64,000 bases of DNA from Bradyrhizobium sp. U87765 SZCCT0048 (lineage in GTDB: Bacteria > Pseudomonadota > Alphaproteobacteria > Rhizobiales > Xanthobacteraceae), in NCBI RefSeq assembly GCF_018131225.1, contig NZ_JAFCMM010000001.1, forward strand, positions 186,001-250,000. The letters run 5' to 3'. Both the position numbers and the translations under genes were made by a program. Positions 59,741 to 64,000 of the stretch are shown piece after piece; position 1 is the stretch's first letter, and each line of letters begins with the position of its first letter. A model generated the notes under the pieces. It ran no database searches, was not told the DNA's origin, and saw nothing but the letters and a program-made list of their open reading frames with translations.

Positions 59741-61543
59741 ATGACCGACGTTCTCGAACACACCAAATCCCCTGGAAAATTCGACGCCGAGGCATTCGCG
59801 CACAATCTCGCCAAGGCGCTGGAGAGCAGCGGCCAGGCGCTCGCGGCCTACCTGAAGTCGCGCGAAGGCGTGCCGGCGGACGAGACGCCGACCGAGATGC
59901 GCGAACTGGTGAAAACCTTCACCGCCGTCGCTGAATACTGGCTGTCGGACAAGACGCGCGCGTCCGAACTGCAGCTCAAGCTCGGCAAATCCTATCTCGA
60001 CCTGTGGGGCTCCTCGATGCGTCGCCTGGTCGGCGAGAACGCCGCCCCCGCGGTATCGCCGGCGCCTCGCGACAAGCGCTTCCAGGACGCTGAATGGAAG
60101 TCGAACCAGTTCTTCGATTTCGTCATGCAGCTTTACTTGCTGACGACCCAGTGGGCGTTCGACGTCGTGCGCAAGGCGGACGGGCTCGACGATCACACCC
60201 GCAAGAAGGCCGAATTCTACGTTCAGCAGATCACCAACGCACTGTCGCCCTCGAACTTCGTGCTGACGAATCCCGAGGTGCTGCGCCAGACGCTGGCGTC
60301 GAGCGGCGACAATCTGGCGCGCGGCATGAAGATGCTGGCCGAGGACGTCGTCGCCGGCCATGGCAGCCTGCGCATCCGCCAGTCGGATTCCTCGAACCTG
60401 CGGGTCGGCGACCAGCTCGCCAATACGCCAGGCAAGGTGATCTACCAGAACGATCTGATGCAACTGATCCAGTATCAGCCGGCCACGGAGAGCGTGCTGC
60501 GCACGCCGCTGCTGATCGTGCCGCCATGGATCAACAAGTTCTATATTCTCGACCTCAACCGCGACAAATCGTTCATCAAGTGGTGCGTCGACCAGGGGCT
60601 GACCGTTTTCGTCATCTCTTGGGTCAACCCGGACAAGACCCTCGGCGAAAAGACCTTCGACGACTACATGAAGGAAGGCCCGCTCGCCGCGATGGATGCC
60701 ATCGAGAAGGTGACCGGCGAGATGAAGGTCCACACCATGGGCTACTGCGTCGGCGGCACCCTGCTCGCCACGACGCTGGCCTGGCTCGCCGAGAAGCGGC
60801 GCGTGCGGGTCACCTCGGCGACATTCCTTGCCGCCCAGGTCGACTTCACCCATGCCGGCGACCTGCTGGTGTTCGTCGATGAGGACCAGATTTCGTCGCT
60901 GGAGCGCGACATGCAGCGCGACGGCGTGCTCGAAGGCAGCAAGATGGCAATGGCCTTCAACATGCTGCGTTCGAACGACCTGATCTGGTCCTACGTCGTC
61001 AGCAATTATCTCAAGGGCCAGCAGCCTGCGGCTTTCGACCTGCTGCACTGGAATTCGGACGCGACGCGGATGCCGGCGGCGAACCATTCCTATTATCTGC
61101 GTAACTGCTACCTGGAGAACCGCCTGTCGGCCGGCACCATGGTGCTCGACAACACCCTGCTCGACCTTTCAAAGGTCAAAGTGCCGGTCTACAACCTCGC
61201 CACCAAGGAAGATCATATCGCGCCGGCGGAATCGGTGCTGTACGGCTCTCAGTTCTTCGGCGGCCCGGTGCGCTACGTGCTCGCGGGCTCCGGCCACATC
61301 GCTGGCGTCGTCAACCCGCCGAATCTCGGCAAGTACCAGTACTGGACCAACGAGCGCATTCAGGACATCACGGTGGCCGAGTGGCTGAAGGACGCGCAGG
61401 AGCACAAGGGCTCGTGGTGGCCGGACTGGCGGCAGTGGATCGAACAGCACGACCCGGAGCAGGTGCCGGCCCGCGAGGTCGGCTCCGCCGCGCTGCCGCC
61501 GATCGAGGACGCCCCTGGCAGCTACGTCCACGTCCGCGCCTGA
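59741..61543 (+). CDS. phaC: Class I poly(3-hydroxyalkanoate) synthase PhaC
   Basis: Polymerises (R)-3-hydroxyacyl-CoA into storage polyester granules. The 600-residue product has the N-terminal PhaC domain ([40 protein letters not shown]), the [17 protein letters not shown] strand and the lipase-like box [11 protein letters not shown] with catalytic Cys336. The Asp is in the [12 protein letters not shown] region, and the His in [19 protein letters not shown]. Size fits class I enzymes, which need no PhaE/PhaR partner. ATG at 59741 is chosen; an in-frame GTG nine codons earlier (59714) is possible. PhaA/PhaB are not nearby. Confidence 0.96.
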   Translation: MTDVLEHTKSPGKFDAEAFAHNLAKALESSGQALAAYLKSREGVPADETPTEMRELVKTFTAVAEYWLSDKTRASELQLKLGKSYLDLWGSSMRRLVGENAAPAVSPAPRDKRFQDAEWKSNQFFDFVMQLYLLTTQWAFDVVRKADGLDDHTRKKAEFYVQQITNALSPSNFVLTNPEVLRQTLASSGDNLARGMKMLAEDVVAGHGSLRIRQSDSSNLRVGDQLANTPGKVIYQNDLMQLIQYQPATESVLRTPLLIVPPWINKFYILDLNRDKSFIKWCVDQGLTVFVISWVNPDKTLGEKTFDDYMKEGPLAAMDAIEKVTGEMKVHTMGYCVGGTLLATTLAWLAEKRRVRVTSATFLAAQVDFTHAGDLLVFVDEDQISSLERDMQRDGVLEGSKMAMAFNMLRSNDLIWSYVVSNYLKGQQPAAFDLLHWNSDATRMPAANHSYYLRNCYLENRLSAGTMVLDNTLLDLSKVKVPVYNLATKEDHIAPAESVLYGSQFFGGPVRYVLAGSGHIAGVVNPPNLGKYQYWTNERIQDITVAEWLKDAQEHKGSWWPDWRQWIEQHDPEQVPAREVGSAALPPIEDAPGSYVHVRA

Positions 61544-61575
61544 CACGGGGCCGTCTCCCCTGACTCCACGTGTCG

Positions 61576-61617
61576 GACGTCACATACCTGCCTGACGTCG
61601 CATCCCCGACGTCATAT
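61576..61617. repeat. Three GACGTCNNAT repeats after phaC
   Basis: GACGTCACAT, GACGTCGCAT and GACGTCATAT at 61576, 61594 and 61608, between phaC and the MAPEG gene. Just beyond, GGCAAACA occurs twice (near 61637 and 61651). Meaning unknown; they could be operator half-sites for the MAPEG gene. Confidence 0.5.
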
Positions 61618-61779
61618 CGTCATGGGAAAACATCGTTGGCAAACATCTGTGGCAAACACCCGTGCCGCGACCAGCACGCCATACCGGCGATTCCACTTTT
61701 CGTCGAAAATGCATTATGAGTTGGCGATGGGATCGTCGAGCTGTTCATCATCCACTGCATCAAGGCCGGGAGCTTTGCA

Positions 61780-62178
61780 ATGACGCGCGAACTGTTCTGG
61801 TTGACCCTCACGGTGATCCTGACGGGTCTGCTGTGGGTCCCCTACATTCTCAACCGCTGCCAGGTTCGCGGACTCGGTGGCGCGATGGCCAATCCATCGC
61901 GCGCCGACAAGCCGCAGGCCGAATGGGCCAACCGCCTGATGTTCGCCCATGACAACGCGATCGAAAACCTCGTTATTTTCGCGCCGCTGGTTCTGATCCT
62001 CAATGCGATCGACTATTCCAGCAAATGGACGGTGCTCGCCAGCGCGGTCTACTTCTGGAGCCGCGTCGCCCATGTCATCGTCTACGCGATCGGCGTGCCG
62101 GTGTTTCGCACCCTCGCCTTCGTGGTCGGCTTCATCGCCCAGGCGGTGCTGGCGCTGGCGATCTTCCAGCTCGTCTGA
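61780..62178 (+). CDS. MAPEG-family membrane protein
   Basis: A 132-residue inner-membrane protein of the MAPEG family (membrane-associated eicosanoid/glutathione metabolism). Four helices are seen: LFWLTLTVILTGLLWVPYIL, NAIENLVIFAPLVLILNAID, VLASAVYFWSRVAHVIVYAI and FRTLAFVVGFIAQAVLALAI. The RAxxNxxEN-like motif appears as RLMFAHDNAIENL. The enzymatic activity of bacterial members is mostly untested. A strong terminator follows. Confidence 0.9.
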   Translation: MTRELFWLTLTVILTGLLWVPYILNRCQVRGLGGAMANPSRADKPQAEWANRLMFAHDNAIENLVIFAPLVLILNAIDYSSKWTVLASAVYFWSRVAHVIVYAIGVPVFRTLAFVVGFIAQAVLALAIFQLV

Positions 62179-62203
62179 GCCGAACCTGACGCGAACGATT
62201 TCG

Positions 62204-62232
62204 AGGGACGGTGCTCGCACCGTCCCTTTTTT
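62204..62232 (+). terminator. Rho-independent terminator after the MAPEG gene
   Basis: A perfect 10-bp stem AGGGACGGTG / CACCGTCCCT with a CTCG loop, followed by six or more T residues. It stands between the MAPEG gene and the convergent DedA gene. Confidence 0.92.
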
Positions 62233-62260
62233 GCTGTCGTGGATCACACGGACGACGGTG

Positions 62261-62791
62261 TCAGGCGCTGCTCCACAGCCAGGCCACGGCCCGCGAGATA
62301 ATGTCGCCGAAGATCAGCAGCGTTGCCGACCAGACGAACGCCGAGGAGAAGTTGGCGAGCTGGAAGCGCATGTAAGGCATCTCGAAGATGCCGGCGACCA
62401 GAGGCACCGAGGCCCGCAGCGGCCCGAAAAAACGCCCGATGAAGATGCCAGGAATACCCCAATTGCGCACGAACGCCTCGCCGCGCGGCAGCATGTCGGG
62501 GTAGCGTGACAGCGGCCACATCTTCGCGACGCGGTCCTTGAAGGTGAAGCCGAACCAGTACGACAGCCAGTCGCCGCAGGCCGCGCCGAGCGCGCCGGCG
62601 ATCCAGACCGGCCAGAAGCTGATGCCGCTGGCGCCGATCATTGCACCGATGCCGACCAATGCGCCCCAGGCGGGAATCAGCAGCGACAGAAACGCCAGCG
62701 ATTCGCCGAAGGCCAGGAAGAAGACGATCGGCGCAGCCCAGGCCTGGTGATCGCGCACGAAAGCGAGCACCGACTGCACCATGTCTTCCAT
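62261..62791 (-). CDS. DedA-family membrane protein
   Basis: A 176-residue polytopic inner-membrane protein of the DedA/SNARE-associated (VTT) family, some members of which flip undecaprenyl phosphate or phospholipids. Family landmarks are APIVFFLAFGESLAFLSLLI, GAACGDWLSYWFGFTFKDRV, GIFIGRFFGPLRASVPLVAG and MRFQLANFSSAFVWSATLLI. The conserved E, R and P residues of the re-entrant loops (FGESLAF, GRFFGPLR) are present. The ATG at 62791 is chosen; MVQS at 62782 is an alternative. Confidence 0.92.
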   Translation of the reverse strand: MEDMVQSVLAFVRDHQAWAAPIVFFLAFGESLAFLSLLIPAWGALVGIGAMIGASGISFWPVWIAGALGAACGDWLSYWFGFTFKDRVAKMWPLSRYPDMLPRGEAFVRNWGIPGIFIGRFFGPLRASVPLVAGIFEMPYMRFQLANFSSAFVWSATLLIFGDIISRAVAWLWSSA

Positions 62792-62983
62792 TCCAACGTC
62801 CTCCCGTTCGCGACATGCCGTTGAACCAAAACACGCGCCCGATGTCCAAAGCATTGTTCCGACCGTCGCGCGCCGGCACCTCTGGAGCCCGCCGACCTTC
62901 CCCGCTTACCGTCTGCACCGCGCCACCGGGATCCGGGCGGACGGCTCTGCACCTTGTTCATTCCCTGAAAGCGAGATCATACG

Positions 62984-63343
62984 ATGGCCGCCCTGATGCT
63001 TTCGGCTAGTGCTGTTTTGCTCCTTGTCGGCATGGTCGCCGGCATCGTGATGGGCGTCCAGCACGACTTCACGCTCGGGCCGGCCCACGCCCATCTCAAT
63101 CTCGTCGGCGGCGTGCTGACGTTCCTGTGCGGCCTGTACTACCGCGCGGTGCCGCAGGCCACGACGCTGACACTCGCCAGGGCGCAGGCGGCTTTGCACA
63201 TCGTCGGCAGCCTCGTGTTTCCGTTCGGGATCGCCCTCGTGGCCACCCAGGGCATCCAGATCGTCGCGATTGTCGGCTCGCTCATCGTCACGCTGGCCAT
63301 GGCCTTGTTCGTGGTGGTCGTGCTACGCACCGCCCGGGCCTGA
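62984..63343 (+). CDS. Small four-helix membrane protein
   Basis: A 119-residue membrane protein with four predicted helices (SASAVLLLVGMVAGIVMGVQ, LVGGVLTFLCGLYYRAV, LHIVGSLVFPFGIALVA, IVGSLIVTLAMALFVVVVLR). The PAHAHLNLVGG motif with its two His resembles a small cytochrome-oxidase-subunit-I-like fragment found as stand-alone proteins in Rhizobiales. Heme binding is possible but unproved. ATG at 62984 is preceded by GAAAGCGAG. Confidence 0.75.
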   Translation: MAALMLSASAVLLLVGMVAGIVMGVQHDFTLGPAHAHLNLVGGVLTFLCGLYYRAVPQATTLTLARAQAALHIVGSLVFPFGIALVATQGIQIVAIVGSLIVTLAMALFVVVVLRTARA

Positions 63344-63523
63344 CGGAGGCACACGCTGCGCGCGGCCCGTTCCACCCCGGGGCGATTGTGATCCAGCGGA
63401 CGGCCGGTTCCACCGGGTTCCCCCAGCCCGCGACCGCCCGGGACGTCACATTGCCGACCCCATCCATGGCATATTGGGCGGGAGTGATTCGCCCCTGCCG
63501 GGCCCCATGCGATCTGAAGACAT

Positions 63524-64000
63524 ATGACTAAGCCATTGAAAACGAACAAGAGCGGCAAATCAGAAGACCTCTTCGGAGGTTCAGCCAAGGCCCGCCCGGC
63601 CGCAAAGGCGGCTCCAAAGCCGGCCAGCGCCGAGGCCGGCTATACCGCGGCCGACATCGAGGTGCTGGAGGGGCTGGAGCCGGTTCGCCGCCGCCCGGGC
63701 ATGTATATCGGCGGCACCGACGAAAAGGCGCTGCACCATCTGTTCGCCGAGGTCATTGACAACTCGATGGACGAGGCCCTGGCCGGCCACGCCACCTTCA
63801 TCGAGGTGACCTTGGGTGCCGACGGCTTCCTTACGGTCACCGACAACGGCCGCGGCATCCCGGTCGACCCCCATCCCAAGTTCCCCAAGAAGTCGGCGCT
63901 GGAGGTCATCCTCTGCACCCTGCATGCCGGCGGCAAGTTCGACTCCAAGGTCTATGAGACCTCGGGTGGTCTGCACGGCGTCGGCGTCTCCGTGGTCAAC
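63524..64000 (+). CDS. parE: DNA topoisomerase IV subunit B (5' part, cut by window edge)
   Basis: ATPase subunit of topoisomerase IV, which unlinks sister chromosomes. Only the first 159 codons are in the window. A Lys/Ala-rich N-terminal extension (residues 1-40) is followed by the GHKL ATPase fold: [20 protein letters not shown], the catalytic and ATP-binding [49 protein letters not shown] and HGVGVSVVN. The alphaproteobacterial GyrB has a different lead-in; the extended N-terminus and [14 protein letters not shown] with [12 protein letters not shown] favour ParE. The frame is open at 64000. Confidence 0.9.
   Translation, partial: MTKPLKTNKSGKSEDLFGGSAKARPAAKAAPKPASAEAGYTAADIEVLEGLEPVRRRPGMYIGGTDEKALHHLFAEVIDNSMDEALAGHATFIEVTLGADGFLTVTDNGRGIPVDPHPKFPKKSALEVILCTLHAGGKFDSKVYETSGGLHGVGVSVVN

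Overview
The window comes from the chromosome of a high-GC alphaproteobacterium, most probably of the Bradyrhizobium/Rhodopseudomonas/Afipia group (Nitrobacteraceae). This is inferred from gene content: an Irr-type iron control element, DUF1236 and MXKDX-repeat secreted proteins, a class I PHB synthase, an NDUFS4-type complex I subunit, an alaC-hom-glpX-recJ cluster and an OpgC acyltransferase. No ribosomal RNA, insertion sequence, integrase, CRISPR array or prophage structural block is visible. Two tRNA genes, Pro(TGG) and Glu(TTC), are present, both with encoded CCA.

Layout. 1-3.3 kb: iron uptake (PepSY membrane protein and TonB-dependent siderophore receptor) behind a near-consensus Irr box. 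4.1-7.4 kb: an LpxR-like lipid A deacylase, then metY and an alpha/beta hydrolase. 7.4-13 kb: an MXKDX-repeat protein and a probable malonate locus (FCD-type GntR regulator divergent from malonyl-CoA decarboxylase and a three-gene TRAP importer); no malonyl-CoA synthetase is present. 13-17.3 kb: an EamA exporter divergent from a MocR-type regulator, then liuC and mvaB of leucine breakdown. 17.5-28.5 kb: mostly housekeeping and small secreted or membrane proteins (NDUFS4 homologue, OpgC, DUF1236, DUF192, double cold-shock protein, sirtuin, truncated H-NS-like protein, glyoxalase I, enoyl-CoA hydratase, a 2,4-dienoyl-CoA reductase-like SDR, a Sel1-repeat protein).

28.5-37.7 kb is the most unusual part. 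Three phage tail-collar-domain proteins and a GNAT acetyltransferase form one probable operon. It is divergent, across a 399-bp A/T-richer intergenic region full of inverted repeats, from a 2142-residue autotransporter with fourteen IPT/TIG repeats. There are no other phage genes, so this looks like a dedicated cell-surface locus rather than a prophage. It is my main candidate for an undescribed system.

38-45 kb: a lipoprotein, tRNA-Glu, and a tightly overlapping ABC importer/GntR operon divergent from a fumarylacetoacetase-family hydrolase and a cyclase-family (kynurenine formamidase/isatin hydrolase-like) hydrolase. This is a catabolic unit of unknown substrate. 45-52 kb: an HdeD-like membrane protein, the EF-P beta-lysylation set (epmB, epmA, efp) and two cell-wall enzymes (an M23 peptidase and an MltB-type lytic transglycosylase). 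52-59 kb: the leftward cluster alaC-hom-glpX-GNAT-HAD-recJ. 59-64 kb: a small lipoprotein, phaC, a MAPEG protein, a DedA protein, a small membrane protein and the start of parE, which runs off the right edge. The left edge cuts the PepSY gene.

All product names come from reading the translations and recognising motifs. No database search was run.
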